A stretch of 64,000 nucleotides of DNA from the NCBI RefSeq assembly GCF_036417355.1, contig NZ_CP143889.1, positions 2,232,001 through 2,296,000 on the forward strand, written 5' to 3'. Position numbers and translations under genes: made by a program. Below the pieces are notes generated by a model, which had not been told where the DNA came from, searched no databases, and saw nothing but the letters and a program-made list of their open reading frames with translations. Shown here one piece after another: positions 50,151-59,421 of this stretch. The DNA comes from Akkermansia sp. RCC_12PD. Its GTDB lineage: Bacteria; Verrucomicrobiota; Verrucomicrobiia; Verrucomicrobiales; Akkermansiaceae. Position 1 is the first letter of the stretch. Each line of letters starts with the position of its first letter.

Positions 50151-50321
50151 TTAATGTTTTTCCTTGTGACTTTCCTTGGAGCTGGAGCTTCGCTTGTCGC
50201 TCATAAACTGCCCTGTTGAAGCATCACGCTTGACGTGCTGCCCGGTCTTGTGGGTAGTGGACCCGGAACGCTTTTTAGAGCTGCTCCTGTGATCGTCTCC
50301 CATATGGGAACTTGTTGCCAT
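50151..50321 (-). CDS. 56-residue basic, Ser/Lys/His-rich small protein
   Basis: ATG 50321, TAA 50151. Preceded by AGGAGG nine bases before the start and followed by a strong terminator, so it is an autonomous gene. Composition is extremely hydrophilic (DDHRSSSKKRSGSTTHKTGQ, SSSSKESHKEKH). The motif VKRDASTGQFMSDK resembles the KRDxxTGxFv element in small proteins of unknown function that sometimes accompany DUF2188-like proteins. No TM segment. It could bind nucleic acid; function unknown. Confidence 0.75.
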   Translation of the reverse strand: MATSSHMGDDHRSSSKKRSGSTTHKTGQHVKRDASTGQFMSDKRSSSSKESHKEKH

Positions 50322-50330
50322 TGATATTCA

Positions 50331-50336
50331 CCTCCT
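50331..50336 (-). promoter_or_regulatory. canonical ribosome-binding site
   Basis: AGGAGG on the minus strand, in AAAGGAGGTGAATA, nine bases before ATG 50321. It stands out because most genes in this window lack such a motif, suggesting high translation of the small protein or a foreign origin. Confidence 0.85.
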
Positions 50337-50448
50337 TTCCATTTTCTTCACCTGTTGATAAACGAGAGAAGAAAGCCGTCCTTCCATAGGCTGGTGCATA
50401 CAGCGTACAGGGCTGCGATTCATGCCTGCCATAAAAATAAGCGTGCAT

Positions 50449-50805
50449 TCATGAGGAAGCGTACTGTAGAAGGTAATCCTTCAGGGCGCATGCTTCGTTA
50501 TGCTCTGTATCCTTTGCTGCGTACAGGAGCGTCAGCTTCCCCTTGCGGGCCAGTTGGCTGAGATGTGAAACAGCCTCTTTATTCCGGTCCAGTTCTTCGA
50601 AATACTTTTTCCGGAAACCGTCCCATTTGGCCGGATCATGGGCGAACCATCGGCGCAATTCCGTGGAAGGGGCGGCTTCTTTCGCCCATTCGTTCCAGGA
50701 AGCCTTCTCTTTGGAAATGCCGCGGGGCCAGATCCGGTCCACCAGAACGCGGTCTCCGTCTTCCGCCTCCTGCGGATCGTAAATGCGTTTGATTGAAATG
50801 TTCAT
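50449..50805 (-). CDS. DUF488 family protein (YeaO-like)
   Basis: 118 residues from ATG 50805. [20 protein letters not shown] with PRGISKE, then [20 protein letters not shown] and [30 protein letters not shown]. These match the small DUF488/YeaO proteins, whose role is undefined. The C-terminal Ala/Cys-containing segment is conserved in the family. No neighbours in the same operon. Confidence 0.88.
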   Translation of the reverse strand: MNISIKRIYDPQEAEDGDRVLVDRIWPRGISKEKASWNEWAKEAAPSTELRRWFAHDPAKWDGFRKKYFEELDRNKEAVSHLSQLARKGKLTLLYAAKDTEHNEACALKDYLLQYASS

Positions 50806-50841
50806 GTTGGGGAAAATGATGTCTGTTAACGGCAATAGAGC

Positions 50842-51272
50842 ATGCGGAATATCTTTTTGTTGAGTCCGTGCGGGACATGCCGCGCCGCATGCGTCGGGGT
50901 GATGCCGGGAATCGGAAGGCCTGTTGCTCCGGATTTACGGCCGGGAAAAAGGCCGTGCGGGCAGGGGAGGAAGAATTGGAAACAACGGGTGCCTGAACCT
51001 GTTAAATCAAAAATCCATCATCGCTCCGGTTTTGCCGCTCTAGACCGGATATCCGTCGTTGGCTTCAAGGGTGCAATCCATGACAGAATTCCGGTTGCCG
51101 GTGAAGGTTTTTCTGGAAAAATACCGTTTTCATGGATGCTCCGTCACGCAATCCGTACCAAGTTTTCCTTATCTTCCTGCGCCGGAAGGCAATGGCCCTT
51201 TTCCGGACCATGGGATTTTCCCGTGAAACAGCCGCCGTCGGGAAAAAGAAAAGGGAGAGGCGGGGAAAACTG
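50842..51272. other. intergenic region
   Basis: About 430 bases between the DUF488 gene and the end of the O-antigen-ligase-like gene. No reading frame with recognisable sequence, no RNA gene. A purine-rich stretch near 51230-51270 precedes the convergent/adjacent stop. Confidence 0.4.
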
Positions 51273-53219
51273 CTACTCCTTCCATGAATCGTCGGGAACC
51301 GCGCCGCGGGCTTGAAGCGTCTGGATCACCATGTTGACTTCATTTCTGCGCTGGGCGTGTTCCTGCCGCATGGCGGCATCCTCTATCCGGTAATAGTTCC
51401 AGAATCTCACCTGCTTCTCCATCAGGTCTTTTACTGCAAGCGCCATGGACAGGGCCTTGTCCGGGGAATGGGGGGCGGTGGAAATGCACCAGGTATATAG
51501 AACATTGGCATAAGTCGTAGTCCAGGCATACATGCGGTCGTCAAACCGTGAAAAAGACACATAGGGACGCAGCAGCCTTTCCGCTTCCCTGTATCGTCCC
51601 TGGTGCATGTAAAGCAGCCCCTTGGCCGCCATCAGGGCATGGTTGCCGGGACTGAGCAATTCCGCCTGCTCTTCCTGCCGTTCCAGTTGGCGGAGCCGTT
51701 CGGTTCCGGAAGCCGGGGAACTCCCTGCGGCATGCAGGATATTGCGCCGCACAAGGTCCGGGTCGTGGCTGGCGGCGGCCGCCTGTTCCAGCATGGGCAT
51801 GCCGTCGGGAGAAGATGCGGGAACCGCCTGCCAGGATGCTTTCCAGGTCGGGAAGGCTAGGCAGGCATACCACACGGACAGCGCCGCCAGCAGAAGGGCG
51901 CCTGTTCCCAGAACCAGGCGTCCTCCGGCTCGTGAAGCCTTTACTCTGGAGAAAGACGCGGTGCAGGAAAGGCCGCAGCACAGGGCGGCGGCGCCCGCAA
52001 GCGCCGGATTATGCCAGATAAACTCTCCGTAGGCGTGGGCGGCGGCAATGCACAGCGCACAGAAGGCCGCCGGCCCCAGGGGATTGACTTGGGGATGTTC
52101 GGACGCCAGCCGGAGTACGCTCCGGAAGCCCAGGGAAATGAACAGGAGCAGCAGGGCAAGCATCACGGCGAGTCCGGTGTATCCGTAATCGCAGGCGGCC
52201 TGTGCATACTCATGATGGGTGAAATTGGGAAAATTGGGAAACGGAAAAAATTCCACGGCCAGATTGGTGAACATCCGGCTGCCGTGGCCGAAAAGCGGGG
52301 CCTGCTCCGCCAGGGACCACGCCAGTTTGGAAAGGGTAATCCGGTTGCCGAAAGTGAAAACATCCAGAATCGACGTCAGGTTGCCCGCTCCGTTCGTCAG
52401 GTCCAGCACGACATAGGCCGTGCTGAAAAAAAGCAGCAGGAAAAACAGGATGGCGGCCGTATAAAACTTCCTGTTATTGCGGAAAACGCTTGAAGTATAG
52501 ATAAAAAAACAGAGCGTCACGCCGATCAGGGCATTCGGAAAAGCGGCGCGGGAGCCGCATGTGAAGGAAGCAACCACAAGCAAAAGCCCCGCAAACAGAT
52601 GGATTCCCCATTTTTTGGTGCTTGCCATGCTCCAGGCGCACAGGAAAAAGCCGGTAACGGACAGAAAATGCGCGGAAAAATTCTTGTATCCGAACAACCC
52701 GGTTCCATCGGTTTCCGTTCCGAACAGGGAATAATCCGGCCTGAACCAGGAAGTGCCCGTTCCAGTCATGTTCTGGTAGGCCCAGAGTGCGGCATTCAGC
52801 AGGCCCAGGACCGCCGCCAGCGTTGGGAGGACGCTTTTTTTCCCGCTGTCAGCTCCGGCACAGGTGCCTGCCATGAACATCACCAGCGCGGTCACGATCA
52901 GGGTCAGGTCTGCCACGCTCTCGTAAAACCAGGGGGAAAACCAGGCTCTCAGGAAAAAATAGCCTCCCCCCAGTCCTGCGGCCAGCCATCCGGCAAGTCC
53001 GGGGCTGGGCACTTTATATCCCCGTATGAGGCAAAAGCAAAACACCAGCAGCGCGGCTGTCAGAAAACACGACGGAATGAAAAAGGTGTGCCATTCTCCG
53101 CCTGCCGCAGTGGTGGCCAGGGCAGTATAAAACAGGGCCAGCAATGCCGTCAGCGTCCTGCCGGCGGCGGTTTCTGCAATGCGTGGAGCGGAAGGTTTGC
53201 TGGACGTCGATTCTGGCAT
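51273..53219 (-). CDS. O-antigen ligase / Wzy-like membrane protein with TPR-like C-terminus
   Basis: 648 residues from ATG 53219. About 12 TM helices, with the Wzy/WaaL-type periplasmic region (TSWFRPDYSLFGTETDGTGL, GYKNFSAHFLSVTGFF, GSRAAFPNALIGVTL, and APLFGHGSRMF, NFTHHEYAQAACDYGYTGLA). The H-H-E-Y segment is typical of the ligase active region. The last ~190 residues are soluble and helical with TPR-like pattern (LYMHQGRYREAERLLRPYVS). It would join or polymerise surface glycans. Divergent from the glycosyltransferase at 53377, with which it probably works. Confidence 0.82.
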   Translation of the reverse strand: MPESTSSKPSAPRIAETAAGRTLTALLALFYTALATTAAGGEWHTFFIPSCFLTAALLVFCFCLIRGYKVPSPGLAGWLAAGLGGGYFFLRAWFSPWFYESVADLTLIVTALVMFMAGTCAGADSGKKSVLPTLAAVLGLLNAALWAYQNMTGTGTSWFRPDYSLFGTETDGTGLFGYKNFSAHFLSVTGFFLCAWSMASTKKWGIHLFAGLLLVVASFTCGSRAAFPNALIGVTLCFFIYTSSVFRNNRKFYTAAILFFLLLFFSTAYVVLDLTNGAGNLTSILDVFTFGNRITLSKLAWSLAEQAPLFGHGSRMFTNLAVEFFPFPNFPNFTHHEYAQAACDYGYTGLAVMLALLLLFISLGFRSVLRLASEHPQVNPLGPAAFCALCIAAAHAYGEFIWHNPALAGAAALCCGLSCTASFSRVKASRAGGRLVLGTGALLLAALSVWYACLAFPTWKASWQAVPASSPDGMPMLEQAAAASHDPDLVRRNILHAAGSSPASGTERLRQLERQEEQAELLSPGNHALMAAKGLLYMHQGRYREAERLLRPYVSFSRFDDRMYAWTTTYANVLYTWCISTAPHSPDKALSMALAVKDLMEKQVRFWNYYRIEDAAMRQEHAQRRNEVNMVIQTLQARGAVPDDSWKE

Positions 53220-53376
53220 GGGCTGACGGGAAAAATCGCCAGCACTATAACCGCAGCGGGAGGGCTTGCCAAGAGCAAGCTGCCTGCGTGCACATGGAGC
53301 GTCTCCAGGACAGGCCCTGCGAGGGATAAAGAGATTGCTTTCTTCGTTTTTACCTTTATCCTTTTTCCGTTGTCTC

Positions 53377-54339
53377 ATGGAACGGATCTGCGCCATTTTT
53401 TCACATTACCGTAGAATCTCCCTCACGGAAGTGTGCCTGCGGAGACTGGCGCGGCAGACTGTTCCGCTGCACCGCGTCGTGGTGGCGGACAACGGGGCCG
53501 GAGACGGCACCTTGGACGGTGTGAAGGAACAGGCGGCGGCCGGGGCCTATCCGTTCATACTGGAAGTGATTGACATGCCTGGGAATACGGGTAATGCCGG
53601 CGGCATAGCGCGGGGACTGGAACGCGCTTTTTCCTTCCCGGATGTGGATGCCGTCTGGATTTTGGATGACGACTCCTGGCCGGAGCCGGACGCTCTGGCC
53701 TGTCTTTTGTCCCATAAGCCCGGAACGGACGGCATGGAATGGCCGTGTGTCAGGGTCTGCAAGGTAGTGGACCTGGAGCAGGACGGAGAACTCTCCTGGC
53801 CCATGGTGCTTGTGGACGAAAAGGATGGACGGCGTATTCATGTAACAAGTCGCGACACCCTTCCGGATGCCCCTTTCCTTCTGACCGGCGGAGCTTTCCT
53901 GGGAGCCCTTGTTCCCCGTGAAATCCATGACAAGGTCCGGGGGCCGACCGCCGGGCTTTTTATCCGCGGGGAGGATGAGGAATACCCGTGGATCATTTCC
54001 CACGCCGGATTCCGCACTTACCTGGTCAGCGGCTCCATTCTCCACCATCCGCGTCCCGCCACCGGGCTGGTGCTCGTGGAAGTGGGAGGCAAGGCCTTTT
54101 ACTATGAACCGGGACTGGATGCGTGCCGCCTTTACTACAAGGTGCGCAACTGGGCATGGCTCCAGAGGTTCAAACATCCGCATTCCCCCCTCTTCAGATG
54201 GGCGGCATGCGCCGGATATGCAGCCTTGTGCGGAGTGCTCATCGCAGTATATAACTCCTGGAGCCCGTCCAAATTCAGGGCCGTATGCCTCGGGGTGTAT
54301 CGTGGCGCCTGCGGACGGCTCGCCGGGCCGGATGAATAA
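53377..54339 (+). CDS. GT2-family glycosyltransferase
   Basis: 320 residues from ATG 53377. GT2 fold: CAIFSHYRRISLTEVCLRRL, VVVADNGAGDGT, MPGNTGNAGGIARGLERAF, metal-binding WILDDDSWPEPDAL, and FIRGEDEEYPWIISHAGFRT. Related to GlfT/rhamnosyltransferase-type enzymes (GGAFLG, DEEYPWI). A TM-like segment near the C-terminus (AACAGYAALCGVLIAVY) may tether it. Its promoter region is shared with the divergent O-antigen-ligase-like gene. Confidence 0.88.
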   Translation: MERICAIFSHYRRISLTEVCLRRLARQTVPLHRVVVADNGAGDGTLDGVKEQAAAGAYPFILEVIDMPGNTGNAGGIARGLERAFSFPDVDAVWILDDDSWPEPDALACLLSHKPGTDGMEWPCVRVCKVVDLEQDGELSWPMVLVDEKDGRRIHVTSRDTLPDAPFLLTGGAFLGALVPREIHDKVRGPTAGLFIRGEDEEYPWIISHAGFRTYLVSGSILHHPRPATGLVLVEVGGKAFYYEPGLDACRLYYKVRNWAWLQRFKHPHSPLFRWAACAGYAALCGVLIAVYNSWSPSKFRAVCLGVYRGACGRLAGPDE

Positions 54340-54353
54340 TTCCTTTTACTCCG

Positions 54354-56234
54354 TCATGCCTGCATGCCGAATTTCCGTTTGATCTCCGGAATGGAATAAT
54401 TGACCAGAGTCGGCTTGCCCGCCGGGGTGCAATACGGAACTTCGCAGGCCAGCAGCTCCTTCAGAATGGCCGGAGCGCGGTGGGGGGAAATGCGTTCCTT
54501 CCAGGCGGACTTCTTGGCAATCTCCGCAATGAACGTTTCATACGCCATGCGTTTGGCGTTGCGGCTGAACTCGGACTGGGTGAGGCGGTCCACCAGCTCC
54601 AGCAGGAACGCCTTGGCGTTGTCCAGTTCCAGCAGGGCCGGAATGGACTCTATCCTGATGGTATTCTGGCCGAAGGGCGTGACCGTCAGCCCCGCTTGGT
54701 CAAAATGGGGCGCAAACTGCTGGATGACGGCGAAATCCCGGGGGTCCAGGTCCAGCATCACCGGATCGAGCAGATGCTGGGAAGGCATGGGGGCCTGCCT
54801 GTGGGCCCGCAGCCGTTCAAAAATGATGCGCTCCCGCGCAGCCTTGGGATGCATCAGCACCAGGCCTTCCGGCGTCTCGAACAGGGCGAACTGCTGGTGC
54901 AGAGTCCCCAGATACTTGAAATCGGCGGAAAGATCCTTTTCCGTCCTCCTTTCCGTACCTGGCGCGGCATCTGGCCGGGAACACGCCTTGTCCTGAAAAT
55001 CCAGGCGTCCCTGAGTAGGGGGCACCTGTCTCAGGGAAATGGGCCGGGCAGGGGAAATCGGAGATGTTTCCGATGTCCCCTGAGGCCGCTCCATTGGTGA
55101 AGTAAAAACCGGAATTTTGGGCGGGGAAATGGTTACGGGAGAAGGGACCATTGTCTCAAATTCGTTTCCGGCGGGACCGGGCGGCGGGAATGGCTCGGAA
55201 GGCTGTTCGTCCGGTGTCGGTGCGGCTGGGAGGGGGGCCTGCCGGGCATGGCGCTGCAGGGTATTGGCAATCGCCTCCACAATGGTATTCACCACATCGG
55301 CGGCGCGTCGGAACCGCACCTCCTTCTTGGCGGGGTGGACGTTCACGTCCACCAGGGCAGGCTCCACCTCCATGTACAGGAACAGGGCCGGATGCAATCC
55401 CGTGGGGAAGCCCCCGTAACCGTCGCGGATGGCCCGGTTGATCAGTTGGTCTTCCACCGGGCGGGTGTTCATGAACACATACTGCCCTTTTCTGGTGCGC
55501 CTGGCCTCGGAAAGCGGAAGCAAGTACCCGCTGACGGAAATGCCGGGGCCGGTGGTGGCCTCTATCGGAATCAGGGCCGCCGCCGTGGCGGGGTCCGTCA
55601 GGGCGGAAATGCGCACCCGCAGGTCCGTGGTGGCCGGAAGATCGAACACCAGCTGGTCGTCTCTCCTGTAGGTAAAGCGCACCTGGGGGAATGCCAGCGC
55701 ATGGAGGCGTATCTGGTGTTCAACGTGGGAAGCCTCCGTTTCCGCGGACTTCAGGAACTTGCGGCGTGCCGGAGTATTGTAAAACAGGTCGGCCACCTCA
55801 ATGGCGGTGCCGGGAGACACCCCGGAGCTCCGGGGTTCGTACTCCATCCCGCCGTCAATCCGCACTTCCCAGCCTTCCAGGGCCTGCTGCTGCCTGGTGC
55901 AAAGCTTGAAGCGGGAAACGCTGGCGATACTGGGGATGGCCTCTCCCCGGAAACCCAGATGGGTGATTTCAAACAGTTCCTCCAGGGAGGAAAGCTTGCT
56001 CGTAGCGTGACGCTTGGCACAGAGACTGGCGTCTTCACGGCTCATGCCGCATCCGTCGTCCGTCACCCTGATCAGGCCCACACCTCCGCGGCGGATTTCC
56101 ACCCGCACGGACTTGGCCCCGGCGTCCAGGCTGTTCTCCACCAGCTCCTTGACGACGGAGGCCGGCCGTTCCACGACTTCGCCCGCCGCCACCTGGCTGG
56201 CGAGAGTGGGAGACATGACATGAATGGTCGGCAT
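54354..56234 (-). CDS. mutL: DNA mismatch repair protein MutL
   Basis: 626 residues. GHKL ATPase motifs: VKELVENSLDAGA, VTDDGCGM, GFRGEAIPSIASVSRF, then DVNVHPAKKEVRF. A Pro-rich linker (residues ~330-440) leads to the C-terminal dimerisation domain. In that domain the endonuclease signature DQHAxxExxxxE reads HPKAARERIIFE, and the CPHGRP element reads YCTPAGKPT. So the metal site of nicking MutLs appears degraded, although no MutH is visible here. Upstream of thiS's stop by 35 bases. Confidence 0.93.
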   Translation of the reverse strand: MPTIHVMSPTLASQVAAGEVVERPASVVKELVENSLDAGAKSVRVEIRRGGVGLIRVTDDGCGMSREDASLCAKRHATSKLSSLEELFEITHLGFRGEAIPSIASVSRFKLCTRQQQALEGWEVRIDGGMEYEPRSSGVSPGTAIEVADLFYNTPARRKFLKSAETEASHVEHQIRLHALAFPQVRFTYRRDDQLVFDLPATTDLRVRISALTDPATAAALIPIEATTGPGISVSGYLLPLSEARRTRKGQYVFMNTRPVEDQLINRAIRDGYGGFPTGLHPALFLYMEVEPALVDVNVHPAKKEVRFRRAADVVNTIVEAIANTLQRHARQAPLPAAPTPDEQPSEPFPPPGPAGNEFETMVPSPVTISPPKIPVFTSPMERPQGTSETSPISPARPISLRQVPPTQGRLDFQDKACSRPDAAPGTERRTEKDLSADFKYLGTLHQQFALFETPEGLVLMHPKAARERIIFERLRAHRQAPMPSQHLLDPVMLDLDPRDFAVIQQFAPHFDQAGLTVTPFGQNTIRIESIPALLELDNAKAFLLELVDRLTQSEFSRNAKRMAYETFIAEIAKKSAWKERISPHRAPAILKELLACEVPYCTPAGKPTLVNYSIPEIKRKFGMQA

Positions 56235-56269
56235 GGGTGAAGTAAAGTAAAATATTGATGATGAAAAAC

Positions 56270-56482
56270 TCAGCCGCCGGCAACGATGGAGACCACTTCT
56301 ACCGTATCCCCCGGAACAACCGTAACACGGGAAAAATCCCGGGGCAGGAGTGCGGAACCGTTGTGTTCCACCACCACTGGATTTCCCTTCATATTCAGGA
56401 GTTCCAGAAGCCGTATGACGGAACAGGGTTCCGCCAGAAAATAGGGGACGCCGTTCAGGATAATGCTGTCTTGGGCGGTCAT
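56270..56482 (-). CDS. thiS: ThiS-type sulfur carrier protein
   Basis: 70 residues from ATG 56482; a GTG nine bases earlier is possible. Ubiquitin-like fold (SIILNGVPYFLAEPCSVIRL, VVEHNGSALLPRDF, VVPGDTVEVVSIVAGG) ending in the Gly-Gly tail that is thiocarboxylated for thiazole synthesis. No other thiamine gene is adjacent. A MoaD-like role cannot be excluded, but NGxxxxL and the IVAGG ending favour ThiS. Confidence 0.88.
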   Translation of the reverse strand: MTAQDSIILNGVPYFLAEPCSVIRLLELLNMKGNPVVVEHNGSALLPRDFSRVTVVPGDTVEVVSIVAGG

Positions 56483-56580
56483 TGCGTTCACACTATAGCA
56501 CAGCGTGCCGGAAAAGCCAGAAACATACCTTGCGAATGGCGTAAAAAGTTCCTGTTCAAGGAATAAGATAAAAAGAAAAC

Positions 56581-56656
56581 TGGCATCGCGTACGGGACTC
56601 GAACCCGTGTTGCCCGCGTGAAAGGCGGGAGTCCTAGACCGCTAGACGAACGCGAC
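56581..56656 (-). tRNA. tRNA-Glu (UUC)
   Basis: 76 bases including encoded CCA. Acceptor stem GTCGCGT / ACGCGAT (first pair G-U), anticodon loop CTTTCAC with anticodon TTC in a CCCGC stem, T-arm ACGGGTTCGAGTCCCGT. All arms fold. Confidence 0.95.
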
Positions 56657-56679
56657 TTGAACCGGTTTTTGCAACATCT

Positions 56680-56754
56680 TGGAGGCGGGAGCGGGAATCG
56701 AACCCGCGAATGACGATTTTGCAGACCGTTGCCTTACCACTTGGCTACCCCGCC
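56680..56754 (-). tRNA. tRNA-Cys (GCA)
   Basis: 75 bases including CCA. Acceptor GGCGGGG / TCCCGCC, anticodon loop CTGCAAA with GCA, T-arm GCGGGTTCGATTCCCGC, discriminator T. Located 23 bases upstream of tRNA-Glu on the same strand, probably one transcript. Confidence 0.95.
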
Positions 56755-56857
56755 GCTGATGCTGTGCGCGGATACTAGGAGAAAGGTCTTCCGGTGTCAA
56801 TCTTGTTTTTGGAAAAGATACCTTGTTTTTTAGCGGAAAGCTTCTGAAAAAAGCCCT

Positions 56858-57703
56858 TCATTTTTTCATGGGCGGCATTTTTGATTCACGAATGCCTCCC
56901 AGCCCTGCGGTGAGGTCGAGGGGCATCAGCCGGATTTCCCGTTTCTGTTCATACAGGACCTTGACGCCCACATGGCTGTAATCTTCCGGAAAAGTGCAGG
57001 TAATGGGACGGGATATGGTGCCGTCGCCGAAAAAATAAACGGCATTTTCCGTCTTTACGGAAATGGACCGGTTTTTTTGGTCAAAAAATTCCATGCAGGT
57101 ATAGGGAAATTCCTCAGGATAGGACAGGATGATGGTCCATTTTCCTTTCTCCACCTTGCGGGCCGCGGTAAGGGTGACGCGGTGCATGGATTCCATGTTC
57201 GCTATGTCATCGTCGTTCGTAAGAAAGGGAGGAAATGACAGGAGGATGTCGCACGATTCCCCTTCTTTCAAAGCAAGGTCTTCCGCTGGAAGGGAAGACA
57301 GGTGCGAGCACATGAGTGGCACCTCTCCTTTGATATGTATCCAGCGGGTTTCGGGAGGGAGGGGAGTTTCCAGGGAAATGCCCAGGTTGAACGTTCCGGA
57401 TTCTTCCTTCCGGTTGTAGGAATCCAGAGTGATATAAATGCATCCTATATTCAAGAGCGTTCCTGAAGAATTCCGGATGTCCAGATTCCCCCCCTGCATT
57501 CTGATATCCGGAAGGTACAGCTTCTTTTTGGCGTCCAGAACAGCCGGGGCATTTTGATAGCTGATCTTTAAATTGAAAAAAAGGAACTCGCGGGAGGTGT
57601 CCAGCGGCGCCAGTTCTACCCCGCTTCCTTTCAGAACGGGGATCGGTTTTCCCCATGAAAGGGAGAAAACGGAAAAAACAATCAGTGAAAACAAGAGCTT
57701 CAT
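56858..57703 (-). CDS. secreted protein, array 2, subfamily A (member 7)
   Basis: 281 residues. Signal peptide MKLLFSLIVFSVFSLSWG. Family features: IRNSSGTLL (drifted from DSTGK), RWIHIKGEVPLMCSHLSSLP with the Cys and Ser pair typical of subfamily A, TCTFPEDYSHVGVKVLYEQK, and TAGLGGIRES near the end. Beta-rich, no enzyme motif, likely an extracellular or periplasmic sandwich-fold protein. Start overlaps the stop of member 6 (ATGA). It is the last gene of the array. Confidence 0.75.
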   Translation of the reverse strand: MKLLFSLIVFSVFSLSWGKPIPVLKGSGVELAPLDTSREFLFFNLKISYQNAPAVLDAKKKLYLPDIRMQGGNLDIRNSSGTLLNIGCIYITLDSYNRKEESGTFNLGISLETPLPPETRWIHIKGEVPLMCSHLSSLPAEDLALKEGESCDILLSFPPFLTNDDDIANMESMHRVTLTAARKVEKGKWTIILSYPEEFPYTCMEFFDQKNRSISVKTENAVYFFGDGTISRPITCTFPEDYSHVGVKVLYEQKREIRLMPLDLTAGLGGIRESKMPPMKK

Positions 57704-58512
57704 GGATTCATTTTCTTTAAGGGTGAGGCACTTCCGTCAAATCCGATGTTGAAGTTGACAGGTATTTCCGTTGTTCCGCTTTCATCAAAATACGAAAGCG
57801 TCACCAGGAGGGTTCTGGTATTTGGCCGGAACAAATAGATAAGACGCAGAGGCTGTTCGTTTTCCGCATTTTGTCTGACAGGGATCTCCATCATTTTAGG
57901 GTGAAAAGGCGTTCCGTCGGGATACTGGAAAGTGATGGAATGCAGAATGACCGGACTATTGCTTCCGATATCGACGGAAAACAACGGGCTGTTCGCCTCC
58001 TGTCCGGCTGATGAAATCCTGAGATGGATGGGATTTCCGGTTTTGGGATGCCGAATGATGGACGGAGCTTCTTCAAATTCAATTTCCTGAGCCGGAAATT
58101 TCAGCACCTTACGGCCCATGGGGATGGAAATATTCCCTGAAATCCGTATCCACTCGGCTTGAACACTGGGAAGGGAATTCGTCTGGATGCTCAGCTCCGC
58201 TTTTCCTTCCGGGGCATGGAAGGAATCATTTTCGTAGGACAATTCGGGAATGACCCGCACGTTCCGGATGCCGAGCTTTTTTCCCGTGGAATCAACCACT
58301 GCCAGACCACGTGCATCTGGGGGCGTCAGGGGAACCCCTCCACCGGAGCAGGACAGCTTGAAGGACAGCGTCAGGGATTTGTCGTTTTTCTGATGGACAA
58401 TCCTCATTTCCGAGAAGACGAGACTGTCCCGCGGCAAATCTTTTTCCCCGTCCCCGGCGGGGGACGAAAGGGAGGCGCAGAGAAAAAACAGGAGGAATGC
58501 GGTTGTTTTCAT
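57700..58512 (-). CDS. secreted protein, array 2, subfamily B (member 6)
   Basis: 270 residues. Signal peptide MKTTAFLLFFLCASLSSPAG. VVDSTGKKLGIRNVRVIPEL, AEWIRISGNISIPMGRKVLK then FPAQEIEF. It lacks the Cys-Ser segment of subfamily A. Followed by the A-type member 7 through a four-base overlap. Function unknown. Confidence 0.75.
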   Translation of the reverse strand: MKTTAFLLFFLCASLSSPAGDGEKDLPRDSLVFSEMRIVHQKNDKSLTLSFKLSCSGGGVPLTPPDARGLAVVDSTGKKLGIRNVRVIPELSYENDSFHAPEGKAELSIQTNSLPSVQAEWIRISGNISIPMGRKVLKFPAQEIEFEEAPSIIRHPKTGNPIHLRISSAGQEANSPLFSVDIGSNSPVILHSITFQYPDGTPFHPKMMEIPVRQNAENEQPLRLIYLFRPNTRTLLVTLSYFDESGTTEIPVNFNIGFDGSASPLKKMNP

Positions 58513-58538
58513 AGGATATTTTCGTAGGGAAGGGGCAG

Positions 58539-59405
58539 TTACCTGGCCGATGGCGCCTGTCTCTTGCTGAGAGTTCCCGCCAGGCCGACGGTCAGGTTGA
58601 ATGGGAGGCTTTTATTTTTAAACTTATCGGGATCTATGTAAAGAATTCTGGCCTGCAGGCGTGAGTAGGCTCGCGGAAAAACGCATTCCATAGAATAACC
58701 GGCCCCTCCCCCTCCCGCAAAAGCGCTGCGGGGCCTTAAGGAAAAGAGGACATGAAGTCCCTGTTCATCAAGGAGTTCCAGACCGTAAAAACGGAAGGTA
58801 GCGATGGCACTCAAATGGATTTTCCATAATTGGGAATTATTTCTGTAGGTTTGCAGAAGTTCCGCTCCCAGGGTAACAGTTTCGCTTTTGCATATTGCCA
58901 GGTCCGCTACCGGTCCTTCCGGAACCATTTCACTGTCTATTGCGGAAAACTCTTCCTCCATGCCATCCCTCCAGAAAAGTTCTCTGGGAATTGAAGAGGA
59001 GAGGGAACAGCAGCGAAGTGGAACATTTCCGCGGATATGTATCCATTTGGCGGTTTTGGCGGGGAGTTCCTTGAAAAAAAGAATCACATGGAACTGGTTG
59101 TCCGGACAATCTTCTTCATCTACTTGGAGGAAGTTTTTTCCAACTATCATCAAATTGTCGGGAAGAAGTCTTTTCCCTGTTGAATCAACGACATTCAGCA
59201 GAAGGTAGGCTTTTGGCGGGAATTCCATGATGGATTCTTTTGCCGTGTGGGTGACGCTGCATGTAATTTTCATGCAGGGAACATCATTGTCGGTAATAAT
59301 TTCAAGAGATTCAAATTCCATGTGCGCTCCCTCAAGGGCGGGAGGCGGATCGCCGAAGGAGCAGGGAAAAAGGAAAGCAATCGCCAGGTACAGTAACATT
59401 TTCAT
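58539..59405 (-). CDS. secreted protein, array 2, subfamily A (member 5)
   Basis: 288 residues from ATG 59405, chosen because the signal peptide MKMLLYLAIAFLFPCSFG follows at once. VVDSTGKRLLPDNLMIVGKN, AKWIHIRGNVPLRCCSLSSS, VFPRAYSRLQARILYIDPDK, LTVGLAGTLS. A glycine-rich insert (AFAGGGGAGYS) recurs in members 2 and 3, where it is AGGGGT-like. 16 bases after member 4. Confidence 0.75.
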   Translation of the reverse strand: MKMLLYLAIAFLFPCSFGDPPPALEGAHMEFESLEIITDNDVPCMKITCSVTHTAKESIMEFPPKAYLLLNVVDSTGKRLLPDNLMIVGKNFLQVDEEDCPDNQFHVILFFKELPAKTAKWIHIRGNVPLRCCSLSSSIPRELFWRDGMEEEFSAIDSEMVPEGPVADLAICKSETVTLGAELLQTYRNNSQLWKIHLSAIATFRFYGLELLDEQGLHVLFSLRPRSAFAGGGGAGYSMECVFPRAYSRLQARILYIDPDKFKNKSLPFNLTVGLAGTLSKRQAPSAR

Positions 59406-59421
59406 GGAGGGAGCCGGTTTG

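Noticed and set aside
50842-51315. 157-codon plus-strand frame between DUF488 and the O-antigen-ligase-like gene
   Set aside because: No domain, odd composition, and its 3' end overlaps the convergent real gene; probably chance.
56240-56580. Thiamine (TPP) riboswitch next to thiS
   Set aside because: No CTGAGA-type THI-box elements are present on either side of the gene.
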